Shown here: positions 37,195 through 47,339 of the stretch, one piece after another
Numbering within the stretch: position 1 is the first letter of the stretch
How the letters are laid out: every line of letters begins with the position of its first letter
Source: Flavobacterium sp. SH_e
GTDB lineage: Bacteria; Bacteroidota; Bacteroidia; Flavobacteriales; Flavobacteriaceae
Length of the DNA stretch: 64,000 bases
Direction: 5' to 3'
NCBI RefSeq assembly: GCF_025717045.1
Contig: NZ_JAOVZN010000008.1
Location: 345,486 to 409,485, forward strand
The notes under the pieces: model-generated
The model's input: only the letters and a program-made list of their open reading frames with translations
Database searches by the model: none
Told to the model about the DNA's origin: nothing
Position numbers and translations under genes: made by a program

Positions 37195-38328
37195 ATGAAA
37201 TTTAAATTTCTATTTTTATTTTGCTTAGCAATAGTAAATATTCAGGCACAAACTAAAAAGCCCGTTGCTAAACCAGCAGCAAAACCAAAAACGACAACAG
37301 CCGCAGCTGCTAACACAAATCCTACTGAAGGAATTTTTGCTACAATTTCTACATCAAAAGGAGATATTGTGGTTTCTTTAGAATATGTAAAAGCACCTGT
37401 AACGGTAGCTAACTTCATCACTTTGGCAGAAGGTAAAAACCCTTATGTTACAGTAGAGCGTTTAAAAGGCAAACCATTTTATGATGGTCTAAAATTCCAT
37501 AGAGTAATCAACGATTTTATGATTCAAGGTGGAGATCCGCAAGGAACTGGTGCTGGAGATCCTGGTTATTCTTTTAAAGATGAATTTGTTGAAGAATTAA
37601 AATTTGAAAAAGGCGGAGTTTTAGCTATGGCAAATTCTGGTCCTGCTACAAATGGAAGTCAATTTTTCATCACACACAAAGACACTCCTTGGTTAAACGG
37701 AAGACATACTATTTTTGGACATGTAGTTTCTGGAATGGACAATGTAAATAAAATTGTTCAAGATGATATCATGAATAAAATTACCATTACACGCAAGGGC
37801 GCTGCTGCTAAAAAATTTGACGCAGTAAAAGTTTTTAGCGATGAAATGAAAAAAGGAGAACTACAAAAAGAAGAGGCTAAAAAAGTAGTTGCTGAAAAAG
37901 CAGCATCTTTTACTGCTTTAAAAGCAAAAGCAACTGCAACAGCATCTGGTTTGAAATATGTGATTACACAAAAAGGAACAGGTGTCAAAGGAGCTGAAGG
38001 TTCTACAATTTACTTCCACTATGCTGGATACTTTGAAGACGGTACTTTGTTCGACAGCAGTATGCCTTCAGTAGCAAAAGCTTACGGAAAATATGATGCG
38101 AACAGAGATGCTCAAGGTGGCTATAAAGCATTTCCTTTTACAGTTGGCAAAAAAGACGGAATGATTCCTGGTTTTATTGAAGCTCTTGATATGATGACAG
38201 ATGGAGAAAAAGCAACTTTCTTCCTGCCTTCAAATTTAGCTTACGGTGAAAAAGGTGCTGGTGGTGTAATTCCACCAAACGCAACTTTGGTTTTTGAAAT
38301 CGAAACATACCAAAATCAGCCTAAATAA
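37195..38328 (+). CDS. Cyclophilin-FKBP double-domain isomerase, secreted
   Basis: 377 residues with a cleavable signal peptide (ending NIQAQ) instead of a lipobox, then a Lys/Ala/Thr-rich linker. The cyclophilin (about 48-215, FHRVINDFMIQGGDPQGTG) and FKBP (about 245-377) domains match those of the preceding gene, so this is a tandem duplication with a soluble rather than lipid-anchored product. Same transcription unit as gldI. Confidence 0.9.
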   Translation: MKFKFLFLFCLAIVNIQAQTKKPVAKPAAKPKTTTAAAANTNPTEGIFATISTSKGDIVVSLEYVKAPVTVANFITLAEGKNPYVTVERLKGKPFYDGLKFHRVINDFMIQGGDPQGTGAGDPGYSFKDEFVEELKFEKGGVLAMANSGPATNGSQFFITHKDTPWLNGRHTIFGHVVSGMDNVNKIVQDDIMNKITITRKGAAAKKFDAVKVFSDEMKKGELQKEEAKKVVAEKAASFTALKAKATATASGLKYVITQKGTGVKGAEGSTIYFHYAGYFEDGTLFDSSMPSVAKAYGKYDANRDAQGGYKAFPFTVGKKDGMIPGFIEALDMMTDGEKATFFLPSNLAYGEKGAGGVIPPNATLVFEIETYQNQPK

Positions 38329-38361
38329 TTAGAAAAGAGAAATTCTATTCTTTAAAATAAG

Positions 38362-38390
38362 AAAACATCAAAAGTATATTTTGATGTTTT
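38362..38390 (+). terminator. Terminator of the nrnA-gldI-PPIase operon
   Basis: 12 bp stem AAAACATCAAAA/TTTTGATGTTTT with a 5-base loop and T run. Confidence 0.88.
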
Positions 38391-38511
38391 TTTGTTTTTG
38401 AGCAATTCTAACTTTTAAAGGATTAGCAATTTAGCAGTTTAAAATTGCCTTTTTTAATTATTAAAATCACTATTTAACCTTTCTTTCTACTAAATCCTAA
38501 ACAAAATAACT

Positions 38512-38519
38512 TACCTTTG
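38512..38519 (+). promoter_or_regulatory. Candidate -7 box of the EamA gene
   Basis: TACCTTTG matches TAnnTTTG, 30 bases upstream of the ATG. No clear -33 TTG. Confidence 0.4.
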
Positions 38520-38549
38520 CCGGCTTAATTTTTTTAAAATACATAAATC

Positions 38550-39449
38550 ATGACGTCGCAAAACAATGTACTTAAAGGTGTTTTTCTAGTTGCTTTGGGA
38601 GCAACAACATACGGAATGCTAGCAACTTTTGTAAAAATGGCATATTCTGAAGGATACACTACAGCAGAAGTAACGACCTCACAGTTTATTTATGGAATTT
38701 TAGGTATTTTACTGATCAATCTTTTTCAGAGAATAAAAAACAAAAACAAAGCAGTTAAAGCTTCTCCAAAAAACATTTTTAATTTAATGTCAGCTGGAAC
38801 TTCATTAGGAATGACGAGCCTTTTCTATTACTTGGCCGTAAAATATATTCCTGTTTCTATTGGAATTGTTTTACTAATGCAAACTGTTTGGATGGGAGTT
38901 TTATTAGAAATGATTTTAGAAAAAAAACTACCTTCTAAACAAAAAGTCATTGCAGTTTTTATAGTCCTTTTTGGAACTGTTTTAGCCACAAATATTATCA
39001 ATAATGATATCCAATTAGATTGGAGAGGTTTAGTTTGGGGAATTCTAGCGGCTGCTTCTTTCACTACAACCATGTTTACTGCAAATCGTGTAGCAACCGA
39101 AATTTCGTCGGCACAAAGAAGTCTTTACATGCTTTTGGGCGGTGCAATTATTGTTTTTTCTTTTGCTTTTGCAACTCAGGTAACGACTTTCAATCTTGAA
39201 ATTTTCCTTAAATGGGGAATTGTGCTATCATTGTTCGGAACTATAATTCCGCCTCTTTTAATGACAGCAGGTTTTCCTTTAACAGGTATCGGACTTGGAA
39301 GTATCGTTTCTGCACTTGAACTTCCAGTTTCTGTTATGATGGCGTTTGTTTTACTAAACGAAAAAGTAATCTTTTCTCAATGGGTTGGAATTGTATTAAT
39401 CATACTTGCCATAATTATTATGAATGTAAATTTCAAGTCTAAAAAATAA
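38550..39449 (+). CDS. EamA/DMT-family transporter
   Basis: Inner-membrane protein of 299 residues with about ten hydrophobic helices in two EamA halves (for example GVFLVALGATTYGMLATFVK and GLVWGILAAASFTTTMFTAN). Drug/metabolite transporter family; substrate unknown, often an amino acid or metabolite exporter. Confidence 0.88.
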   Translation: MTSQNNVLKGVFLVALGATTYGMLATFVKMAYSEGYTTAEVTTSQFIYGILGILLINLFQRIKNKNKAVKASPKNIFNLMSAGTSLGMTSLFYYLAVKYIPVSIGIVLLMQTVWMGVLLEMILEKKLPSKQKVIAVFIVLFGTVLATNIINNDIQLDWRGLVWGILAAASFTTTMFTANRVATEISSAQRSLYMLLGGAIIVFSFAFATQVTTFNLEIFLKWGIVLSLFGTIIPPLLMTAGFPLTGIGLGSIVSALELPVSVMMAFVLLNEKVIFSQWVGIVLIILAIIIMNVNFKSKK

Positions 39450-39537
39450 CCCAAAATTACCTATTATCAAAAAAAGCATATCTGTAATGCAATAATTGTT
39501 AATTTTTTTATAATTTCGTGATAAACAACTAGATATC

Positions 39538-39894
39538 ATGATTTTACCTTGGCATTTATATTTAATGGCTTCGCTTTATATTCTTGCTGGAATAAATCAT
39601 TTTAGAAAACCTGGAATGTATATAAAAATCATTCCTCCTCTATTTAAGAACCCCGAATTAATAAATATTTTAAGTGGTGCTGCCGAGATAATTTTAGGCA
39701 TCCTTCTTATCCTGCCTTTTTCATCAAATTTTGCTGCCTGGGGAATTATTATGCTATTAATTGCTGTTTTTCCTGCCAATTTATACATGTATCAAAATAA
39801 AAAAGCAGGTTTTGGTTTACCAAGATGGATTTTATTTGTACGTTTGCCCTTACAAATTGTTTTGATTTATTGGGCTTACCAGTATATATTCTAA
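39538..39894 (+). CDS. DoxX-like small membrane protein
   Basis: 118 residues with four predicted helices (LYLMASLYILAGINHF, LINILSGAAEIILGILLILP, AAWGIIMLLIAVFPANLYM, LQIVLIYWAYQYIF). The FRKPxxYxKxIPP pattern after helix 1 is typical of DoxX-like proteins. Function unknown. It may share a transcript with aqpZ 25 bases downstream. Confidence 0.78.
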   Translation: MILPWHLYLMASLYILAGINHFRKPGMYIKIIPPLFKNPELINILSGAAEIILGILLILPFSSNFAAWGIIMLLIAVFPANLYMYQNKKAGFGLPRWILFVRLPLQIVLIYWAYQYIF

Positions 39895-39919
39895 ACATTA
39901 ACCATTAAATTATTTTATT

Positions 39920-40627
39920 ATGAAAAAATTATTTGCAGAGTTCTTTGGAACTTATTGGCTTGTTTTTGGAGGATGCGGAAGTGCGATATTTGCTGCGGGA
40001 ATTCCCAACTTAGGAATTGGATTTGCAGGTGTTGCTCTGGCTTTTGGTTTAACGGTGCTTACCATGGCATACGCGGTTGGACATATCTCAGGCGGTCATT
40101 TTAATCCTGCTGTTTCTTTTGGTTTATGGGCTGGCGGAAGATTTTCTGCCAAAGATCTTATTCCTTATATCATTGCTCAATGTGTGGGTGCTGCCGCTGC
40201 TGCAGGAACTTTATATACAATAGCTTCAGGAAAAGCGGGATTTGCAATAGACAGCACAAAAGCTGGAGCCTTTGCATCTAATGGTTTCGGAGCTTTTTCT
40301 CCTGATGGTTATTCGTTACAAGCGGCTTTTATTGCTGAATTTGTACTTACCTTATTCTTCTTATTAGTGATTTTAGGAGCAACTGATAAATTTGCAAATG
40401 GTAGATTTGCTGGAATTGCAATTGGTTTGGCTTTAACTTTAATTCACTTAATCAGTATTCCAATTACGAATACTTCTGTAAATCCTGCGAGATCTCTATC
40501 ACAAGCTATTTTTGTAGGTGGAGAACCATTATCACAGGTCTGGCTGTTTTGGGTCGCTCCAATTCTTGGCGCTTTGGCTGCTGGTTTTCTTTATAAAACA
40601 TTACTCCAAAATCATGCAGAAGCATAA
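39920..40627 (+). CDS. aqpZ: Aquaporin Z
   Basis: Water channel of 235 residues. Both NPA boxes are intact (GGHFNPAVS, 62-64 and SVNPARS near 186). The narrow-region residues F near 42, His in LTLIHLIS, Thr and Arg (PARS) match water-selective AqpZ, not glycerol channels. Confidence 0.95.
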   Translation: MKKLFAEFFGTYWLVFGGCGSAIFAAGIPNLGIGFAGVALAFGLTVLTMAYAVGHISGGHFNPAVSFGLWAGGRFSAKDLIPYIIAQCVGAAAAAGTLYTIASGKAGFAIDSTKAGAFASNGFGAFSPDGYSLQAAFIAEFVLTLFFLLVILGATDKFANGRFAGIAIGLALTLIHLISIPITNTSVNPARSLSQAIFVGGEPLSQVWLFWVAPILGALAAGFLYKTLLQNHAEA

Positions 40628-40668
40628 TTTGATCAAAATAAATATACTCTAACTAAAAATTAAAAAAA

Positions 40669-40908
40669 ATGGATTTTTTATACTTCTTGCTTATTGGTGC
40701 AATTTCTGGATGGCTTGCTGGCCAAATTTGGAAAGGCGCTGGCTTTGGATTAATTGGAAACATTATCGTTGGAATCATCGGCGGATTTATTGGCGGATGG
40801 ATTGCAGGAAAACTTGGTATAGGAGGCGGCGGACTTCTTTGGCAGATCTTAATCGCCGTTGGAGGCGCCTGGGTTTTATTATTTATAATAAGCCTCATCA
40901 AAAAATAA
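40669..40908 (+). CDS. GlsB/YeaQ/YmgE-family stress membrane protein
   Basis: 79 residues, Gly-rich with two or three short helices (IIVGIIGGFIGGWIAGKLG). Transglycosylase-associated/GlsB family, often stress-induced. It lies 41 bases after aqpZ, so the pair may answer osmotic or envelope stress together. Confidence 0.88.
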   Translation: MDFLYFLLIGAISGWLAGQIWKGAGFGLIGNIIVGIIGGFIGGWIAGKLGIGGGGLLWQILIAVGGAWVLLFIISLIKK

Positions 40909-41035
40909 TAACTATAAATTATAGCTTATAATTAATTTCTAAAGAGAAAATCAGATATATTTATGTGTGGTTTTCTCTTTTTATTTGGATAAAACCGAAA
41001 AGAAAACATCATTTCAACTCAAATATTAATGTATT

Positions 41036-41872
41036 ATGAACGAAATTATTTCTTACTTCAGTACTATTCCATCTTCGCATAGAAGTCTTATTTTGGTTGG
41101 CGGAATTACTATTTTCTGGCTGATAGAAAACAGTTTTCCATTATTCAAAATGCAGTATAAGAAATGGCCACATGCGGGAATAAATTTCTTTTTCACTTTC
41201 ACTACAATTGTTGTCAATTTTATCTTGGCTTTCATTTTAATATGGACTGCTGCTTGGACAATCGACCATAATTTTGGAATTCTGCAATGGCTTCCCGAAA
41301 TGCCTCTTTGGCTTTATACCTTAATTGGTTTACTTCTTCTCGATCTTGTGGGGGCTTATTTAGCTCATTTGGTAGAACATAAAGTTAAAATTCTATGGCA
41401 ATTTCATTTAGTCCATCATACAGATACTTGGATTGATACGACAACTGCAAACAGACACCATCCAGGAGAAAGCGTTGTTCGTTTTGTTTTTACCACTTTA
41501 GGCGTTTTAATCGTTGGAACTCCAATGTGGATGGTTTTCCTTTATCAATCGCTTTCTGTTGTGGCTTCGCAATTTAATCATGCTAATATTTCGCTTCCAG
41601 AAAAACTGGATAATTTTTTAAGCTATTTTATTGTTTCGCCAAATATGCACAAAGTCCATCATCATTATATTCTGCCTTATACGGATAGTAATTACGGTAA
41701 TATTTTTTCTATTTGGGACAGACTTTTTGGAACTTTTACCTATTTACCGAAAGACCAGTTAATATATGGAGTAGACACGCATATGCAACCAGAAGAAAAC
41801 AATGAATTGAAGAATCTGCTAAAAATTCCATTTCAAAAATCAAGATCCTTTAAAAACAGTAAAAATCACTAA
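41036..41872 (+). CDS. Sterol desaturase/fatty acid hydroxylase-family protein
   Basis: Membrane di-iron oxygenase of 278 residues with the three histidine clusters: HLVEH, HLVHH..HH and HKVHHHY. Four hydrophobic segments precede the clusters. Substrate in Bacteroidota may be a lipid or carotenoid; not assignable here. Confidence 0.85.
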   Translation: MNEIISYFSTIPSSHRSLILVGGITIFWLIENSFPLFKMQYKKWPHAGINFFFTFTTIVVNFILAFILIWTAAWTIDHNFGILQWLPEMPLWLYTLIGLLLLDLVGAYLAHLVEHKVKILWQFHLVHHTDTWIDTTTANRHHPGESVVRFVFTTLGVLIVGTPMWMVFLYQSLSVVASQFNHANISLPEKLDNFLSYFIVSPNMHKVHHHYILPYTDSNYGNIFSIWDRLFGTFTYLPKDQLIYGVDTHMQPEENNELKNLLKIPFQKSRSFKNSKNH

Positions 41873-41984
41873 AAAAATTGCACTCTACTGAACCAACTTA
41901 TTATTTTTTTTTTTAATATTGATACTAGAATTGAAAATCAATCTATTAATAATTAACACCCTATTTTGAATTAATTTTCACGAG

Positions 41985-42263
41985 ATGAAAAAGAGTAGCC
42001 GCAAAGAATTAACTCCGGAACAAATTGAAAAACTTGTTTCGTTAGCTTTAGAAGAAAGAAATCCATTTGAAATTATAAAAAAAGAATTTGGATTGGCAGA
42101 AAAAGAAGTCCTAGACATCATGAAGAAGAAAATGCCTCTTGAAAAGTTCGAGATGTGGAAAAAGAAGGCAATTGCAAACAAACCAAAACCAAAACCAATA
42201 AAAATAGATGATTTTGATGAAGATTTGGACGGAAAATATTATATCAAGAATAAATTAGACTAA
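41985..42263 (+). CDS. DUF2805/TIGR03643-family protein
   Basis: 92-residue basic protein. The core LTPEQIEKLVSLALEERNPFE is typical of this family, which is probably a small helix-turn-helix-like protein. Function unknown. A terminator follows at once. Confidence 0.8.
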   Translation: MKKSSRKELTPEQIEKLVSLALEERNPFEIIKKEFGLAEKEVLDIMKKKMPLEKFEMWKKKAIANKPKPKPIKIDDFDEDLDGKYYIKNKLD

Positions 42264-42270
42264 CATAAAG

Positions 42271-42287
42271 CTCCTGTTTTTCAGGAG
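42271..42287 (+). terminator. Terminator of the DUF2805 gene
   Basis: CTCCTG/CAGGAG stem, 5-base loop, then eight T. Confidence 0.85.
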
Positions 42288-42372
42288 TTTTTTTTATTTT
42301 TAAAATTATTGTTATTTTTTAGTAACTTTTCATCACTTTTTGTGACAAATACAATTAACTAAACATTTACAA

Positions 42373-44229
42373 ATGAAAAAAATACTTTACACCTTAGCTC
42401 TAGCGGTAACTTTTTGGAGCTGTAAAACAGGGAGCACTGGAGCCGCGAAAAGCAATATAGTTGAAGTTAATATCAATCTAACCGATGTTAAAGACGATAA
42501 AGTCTTAGTAACAGTTACTCCGCCAGCTATTAAAACGGATGAAATTGTTTACAGCATTCCAAAAACCGTTCCTGGAACTTATTCAACAGATAATTATGGA
42601 AAATATTCAGAAGACTTTAAAGCTTTTGATGCAAAAGGAAATGCCCTTACTGTAAAAAGATTAGACGACAATTCTTGGTCTATTTCGAATGCAAAATCAT
42701 TAAAAAAAATCACTTATTTAGTAAACGATACTTTCGATACTGAAAAAGGAACTGGATTTGGTAACGATGACGTTTTCTCTCCAGCTGGAACAAACATTGA
42801 CGCAGGAAAAAACTTCATGCTAAACACTCACGGTTTTGTGGGGTATTTCCAAGATAAATTAGATGTTCCTTACAAAGTTACGGTTACGCATCCTGAAACT
42901 CTTTGGGGAGCAACTTCTATGACAGATGAAGATGCAAGCAATACTTCAGACGTATTTAAAACTTCTCGTTATGCTATTTTAGTAGAGAACCCGATTATGT
43001 ATTCTAAACCAGATTACACTACATTTAATGTAAACGGAATGGATATCTTAATCGCTGTGTACTCTCCTAATGGAAAATATACAGCAGAAAGTATTACGCC
43101 AGAGATGAAAACGATGATGACAGCACAGAAAAACTTTTTAGGAAAAGTAAATTCTACTAAAAAATATACTGTTTTATTGTACTTATCTAGTATGGCAAAA
43201 GATGACGCTCACGGTTTTGGAGCTTTGGAGCATCCTACTGCTACAACTGTAGTTTTACCAGAATCAATGCCGAAAGAAAAGTTGGTAGAATCTATGAAAG
43301 ATGTGGTTTCCCACGAATTCTTCCACATTGTAACTCCATTGACTATTCACTCAAAAGAGATTCAATACTTCGATTACAATGCGCCCAAAATGTCTGAGCA
43401 TTTATGGATGTATGAAGGTGTGACAGAATACTTTGCTAATCTTTTCCAAATCAATCAAGGTTTGATTGATGAAGCTGAATTCTATACTCGTATTGCTGAT
43501 AAAATTGAGCAAGCAAAAGGCTTAAATGATACAATGTCATTTACTGTAATGAGTAAAAATGTATTAGAACAGCCATACAAAGATCAATACTTAAATGTAT
43601 ATCAAAAAGGAGCTTTAATAGGTATGTGTATCGACATTATCATTAGAGAAAAAAGCAACGGAGAAAGAGGAATTCTGGATTTAATGCACAAATTATCTAA
43701 TGAATATGGTATTGAAAAACCATTTAATGATGATGAATTATTTGCAAAAATCACTTCTTTAACTTATCCTGAAGTGGGTGAATTCTTAAACAAATATGTT
43801 GCTGGAACAACACCAATTCCTTACGATTTCTACTTAGCTAAAGTTGGTGTAACAAAAGCAACTGAGAAAAAATCTGGAAATCCGTTCATTAAAGGACAAA
43901 CTCCATATATTACTATTGATAAAGCAACAAAAGAAATTACTGTTCGTCCTGATTCAGAATCAATTGCGTTCTTTAAAAACCTAAATTTAAAAGGTGGTGA
44001 TAAAATTTTGGCTGTAAATAACAAATCATACAATTTAGATAATATTTATGATTTGATTACCGAAAGTGAAAACTGGAAAGAAAACGACCCAATCACTCTT
44101 AAAGTAAAACGTGGCGGTAAAGAGGAAACTGTAAAAGGAACTGTAAAATTACCATTTGAAGAAGCTGAAACTTTTAAAGCAACTGACGCTTCAAAAGAGA
44201 AACTTAAGAATGCATGGTTAAAAGGATAA
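42373..44229 (+). CDS. M61-family peptidase lipoprotein with PDZ domain
   Basis: Lipoprotein of 618 residues, lipobox FWSC (Cys17). The zinc motif is HEFFH (314-318) with the downstream MYEGVTEYFAN providing the third ligand. A PDZ-like domain is near 510-595 (GGDKILAVNNKSYNLDNIY). M61 enzymes are glycyl or related aminopeptidases. It has its own terminator and is monocistronic. Confidence 0.9.
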   Translation: MKKILYTLALAVTFWSCKTGSTGAAKSNIVEVNINLTDVKDDKVLVTVTPPAIKTDEIVYSIPKTVPGTYSTDNYGKYSEDFKAFDAKGNALTVKRLDDNSWSISNAKSLKKITYLVNDTFDTEKGTGFGNDDVFSPAGTNIDAGKNFMLNTHGFVGYFQDKLDVPYKVTVTHPETLWGATSMTDEDASNTSDVFKTSRYAILVENPIMYSKPDYTTFNVNGMDILIAVYSPNGKYTAESITPEMKTMMTAQKNFLGKVNSTKKYTVLLYLSSMAKDDAHGFGALEHPTATTVVLPESMPKEKLVESMKDVVSHEFFHIVTPLTIHSKEIQYFDYNAPKMSEHLWMYEGVTEYFANLFQINQGLIDEAEFYTRIADKIEQAKGLNDTMSFTVMSKNVLEQPYKDQYLNVYQKGALIGMCIDIIIREKSNGERGILDLMHKLSNEYGIEKPFNDDELFAKITSLTYPEVGEFLNKYVAGTTPIPYDFYLAKVGVTKATEKKSGNPFIKGQTPYITIDKATKEITVRPDSESIAFFKNLNLKGGDKILAVNNKSYNLDNIYDLITESENWKENDPITLKVKRGGKEETVKGTVKLPFEEAETFKATDASKEKLKNAWLKG

Positions 44230-44245
44230 TTTCTTTTTACAACAT

Positions 44246-44279
44246 AAAAAAAACCGACAATTACTTGTCGGTTTTTTTT
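44246..44279. terminator. Two-way terminator after the M61 gene
   Basis: AAAAAAAACCGACAA/TTGTCGGTTTTTTTT, 15 bp stem with a 4-base loop, shared with the convergent gene at 44316. Confidence 0.9.
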
Positions 44280-44315
44280 ATGTCTTCTAAGAACTTTGTC
44301 AAAGTTTTCGATATG

Positions 44316-44759
44316 CTATTTCTTCACAGGAAATTTCCAGTCAAATTCATCTTTATCATTAATGATTGCACCAATTTCAAACTTCACAACTTCATCAAAT
44401 TCTGTTTGCAGAATAAACCAATTATCTTCATTGAAATAATTTTCGAAAGTATCAAAAGTTTCCTGATTGTATTTTGTGATTCCTTTTGCAGCAAAATCTT
44501 TCTTTACATCAGCAATTTTTCTTCCAATTAATTTGAATCCGAAAACTTCTAGATCATTGCTTGATGCTACAATGTATCCCAATTTCAAATCTTCTTCTTG
44601 ATAAAAAGTCAATCTGATTTTGTGTGAATTGTAAACAAAAATAACATTATCATCTTCGTCTTTATAATTTTTATCAGGTTTTCCTAAAGCAGCTGTTACG
44701 TCGTTTTGCTTCATTCCGAAAAGCAGTTTCTCAATTCCTGATTTTAGATTTATTTTCAT
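44316..44759 (-). CDS. Small cytoplasmic protein of unknown function
   Basis: 147 residues, acidic, no signal peptide. Two similar motifs (KLLFGMKQNDVTAALGKPDK and RKIADVKKDFAAKGI) recall small repeat proteins of the BLIP/SmpA-like type or immunity proteins. Assignment is weak. Confidence 0.6.
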   Translation of the reverse strand: MKINLKSGIEKLLFGMKQNDVTAALGKPDKNYKDEDDNVIFVYNSHKIRLTFYQEEDLKLGYIVASSNDLEVFGFKLIGRKIADVKKDFAAKGITKYNQETFDTFENYFNEDNWFILQTEFDEVVKFEIGAIINDKDEFDWKFPVKK

Positions 44760-44809
44760 ATTTCGTTTTCTTTATTTGAAATGCAAATTTCGTGAAGTTT
44801 TTTGTTGTT

Positions 44810-44885
44810 CCGCCACGAATTGAACAAATTTTCACGAATTAAATATTCTAACAAAACCTAACCGGTTTTAAAAACCTATTAGGTT
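44810..44885. repeat. Composite repeat: CACGAATT and CCTAACCGGTTTTAAAAACC elements
   Basis: Two short inverted elements: an imperfect CCACGAATT../..CACGAATTAA pair and a degenerate member of the 11931 palindrome family. They fill the gap before the GH92 gene. Confidence 0.55.
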
Positions 44886-44903
44886 TATATCTCCGCATCC
44901 TAC

Positions 44904-47234
44904 TTAATAACTCTTTTTATTTGGTTTGCTACTCATATAAAACGTAATTTTTCCTCCGTTTATAACATCTTCATGTTTTAAAAACGGTTTATCTAATTGT
45001 TTCCCATTCAATAATACTTTGCTCACAAACACATTTTTATCAGATTGATTTACGGTTTCGATTTCAAAAGTTTTTCCGTTTTCCAAATTCAAAACAGCAT
45101 TTTTTATTAACGGACTTCCTAATGCATATTCATCAGAACCTGGCGCGACAGGATAAAATCCTAAACTACTGAAAATATACCAAGCACTCATTTGCCCAAA
45201 ATCGTCATTTCCTCCTAAACCATCGGCACCGTTTCTGTACATTTTTTTAAGGATCATTCTAATTTTATCTTGTGCTTTCCAAGGAGAATCTGTCCAATTA
45301 TATAAATACACAATATGGTGTGAAGGCTCATTTCCATGAACATAATTTCCAATAATTCCGTCTCTTGTAATATCTTCTGTATTTTCAAAATATTTGTCTG
45401 GAAGATGCATATTAAACAATGAATCTAAACGAACTTTAAATTTCTCATTTCCGCCCATTAATTTAATCATATCAGCAGGATCTTGCGGAACGTACAAACT
45501 GTAATTCCAAGAATTTCCTTCAATAAAACCTTGTCCGTGTGTGTCTAATGGATCAAATTCTTTTTTGAAAGTTCCGTCGTTTAATTTCGGACGCATAAAA
45601 CCCGTTTTTTCATCATAAACATTTTTATAATTTTTCGATCTATTGATGAATTCATTATAAATTTCTGTTTTGCCCAATTTCTTTGCTGCCTGCGCAATTG
45701 CCCAGTCATCATAAGCATATTCTAAAGTTTTAGAAACAGAAGCTCCATTTTTATCTTCTGGAACATATCCTTTATTCATGTAAAATTCTAGTCCGTCATA
45801 ATACGGGACTTTTGCAGTATTCACACAGGCCTGAAGCGCTTTTTCTGCATCAAAACTAATATTTCCTTTTACAATGGCATCTGCAACAACTGAAACCGAA
45901 TGATACCCAATCATACACCAATTTTCATTAGCATAATGCGACCAGATTGGAAGCATTTTATGAACGCTTTGATCTGAATGAGCTAACATCGAACTTACCA
46001 TATCGCCATTTCTTTTTGGCTGTACAATATTAAATAACGGATGCAAAGCTCGATAGGTATCCCAAAGCGAATAACTGGTGTAATTTGTAAAATTTTCGGC
46101 TTTATGCACATTCATGTCAAGACCTTTATAATTTCGATCTAAATCCATATATACTGTCGGACCAAGAAAAGCATGATACATTGCGGTATAAAAATTGACC
46201 AAATCTTCTTTTTGAATGGTTTCAACCTGAATTTTATTCAATTCATTGTTCCAAACGTCCTGACTTTGTGTTTTTACTTTTTCGAAATCCCAATCAGGCG
46301 TTTCTTTTTTCATGTTTTCTAATGCACCCGCAGAACTTACAGGCGATAAAGCCATTTTTATTTTGATTTTTTCACCTTCGTTGGTATCAAAATCAAAGAA
46401 TAATTTCAAGTTTTGCCCTGCCATTTCTGGAAAGTTTTTCGTTTGATCGAATCTTCCCCAAAAACCTCTGTAAACACTTTTTTCTTGAGCAGCTTGCCCG
46501 TAGCTTTTTATTGGTTTGCTAAAAGACATCGCAAAATAAACCGTTCTAGTTCTCGCCCAGCCATTTGTTTGGCGATATCCAGTTATCAAAGTATCATTTT
46601 CTATGCGAACAAATGTCCAAACATTCTTTTTATCATAATTATAAATTCCTGAAGTTAAATCTAAAATGATGTGCGCTTGATCCGATTTTGGAAAAGTATA
46701 TTGATGCATTCCAACACGAGTTGTGGCTGTCAATTCTGCTTTAATTTTATGATCTTCCAGAAAAACACTGTAATATGCAGGTTCTGCTTTTTCTGTCGAA
46801 TGTGAAAATGCCGACCTATAACCTGACAAAGGTTTTGATGCCACACCAGGATTTAATTGCAGTTGTCCTGTTGTCGGCATAATTAAAAAATCGCCCAAAT
46901 CAGAATGTCCAGTTCCGCTGAAATGCGTGTGACTAAAACCTACAATCGTTTTATCTTCATACTGATAACCTGCGCAGTATTTATAAACCTCGCCATTGTA
47001 TTTTCCGTTTAAACTGTAAGCGATTGTATCAGTTTCTGGACTTAGTTGTACGCTTCCAAAAGGAACTGTTGCCCCGGGATAAGTGTGTCCCATTTTGGCA
47101 GTTCCAATCATTGGATCTACATATTGAATTAGATTTCGCTTTTCGTCAGCTTTCTTTTGCCCAATTATAGTATTGGAAAAAAGCATTAAAACCGATATAC
47201 CTAAAAGAAATTTGATACAGTTTATCTTAACCAT
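44904..47234 (-). CDS. GH92-family alpha-mannosidase, secreted
   Basis: Calcium-dependent exo-alpha-mannosidase of 776 residues; signal peptide MVKINCIKFLLG..IIGQ. GH92 signatures are present: KMGHTYPGATVPFGSVQLSP, SHTHFSGTGHSDLGD, and GGNDDFGQMSAWYIFSSLG with the catalytic acidic residues. It is far from the SusCD locus and has its own gene border, so it is not part of that regulon as drawn. The fold and motifs are clear; mannose linkage is unknown. Confidence 0.94.
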   Translation of the reverse strand: MVKINCIKFLLGISVLMLFSNTIIGQKKADEKRNLIQYVDPMIGTAKMGHTYPGATVPFGSVQLSPETDTIAYSLNGKYNGEVYKYCAGYQYEDKTIVGFSHTHFSGTGHSDLGDFLIMPTTGQLQLNPGVASKPLSGYRSAFSHSTEKAEPAYYSVFLEDHKIKAELTATTRVGMHQYTFPKSDQAHIILDLTSGIYNYDKKNVWTFVRIENDTLITGYRQTNGWARTRTVYFAMSFSKPIKSYGQAAQEKSVYRGFWGRFDQTKNFPEMAGQNLKLFFDFDTNEGEKIKIKMALSPVSSAGALENMKKETPDWDFEKVKTQSQDVWNNELNKIQVETIQKEDLVNFYTAMYHAFLGPTVYMDLDRNYKGLDMNVHKAENFTNYTSYSLWDTYRALHPLFNIVQPKRNGDMVSSMLAHSDQSVHKMLPIWSHYANENWCMIGYHSVSVVADAIVKGNISFDAEKALQACVNTAKVPYYDGLEFYMNKGYVPEDKNGASVSKTLEYAYDDWAIAQAAKKLGKTEIYNEFINRSKNYKNVYDEKTGFMRPKLNDGTFKKEFDPLDTHGQGFIEGNSWNYSLYVPQDPADMIKLMGGNEKFKVRLDSLFNMHLPDKYFENTEDITRDGIIGNYVHGNEPSHHIVYLYNWTDSPWKAQDKIRMILKKMYRNGADGLGGNDDFGQMSAWYIFSSLGFYPVAPGSDEYALGSPLIKNAVLNLENGKTFEIETVNQSDKNVFVSKVLLNGKQLDKPFLKHEDVINGGKITFYMSSKPNKKSY

Positions 47235-47339
47235 TTTATAGTTTTTTTGTGGAAATATTTGCTGTTATTTTAGTTTAGAAAAGTACAACAAATACTGTTT
47301 TTAAAAAACATAAATTTAGCAGAACTCAAAAGGTTTAAA

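Noticed and set aside
44904..47234. GH92 gene as part of the SusCD locus
   Set aside because: It is over 20 kb away with core genes between, and I saw no TGTGYTCGARCACA operator upstream.
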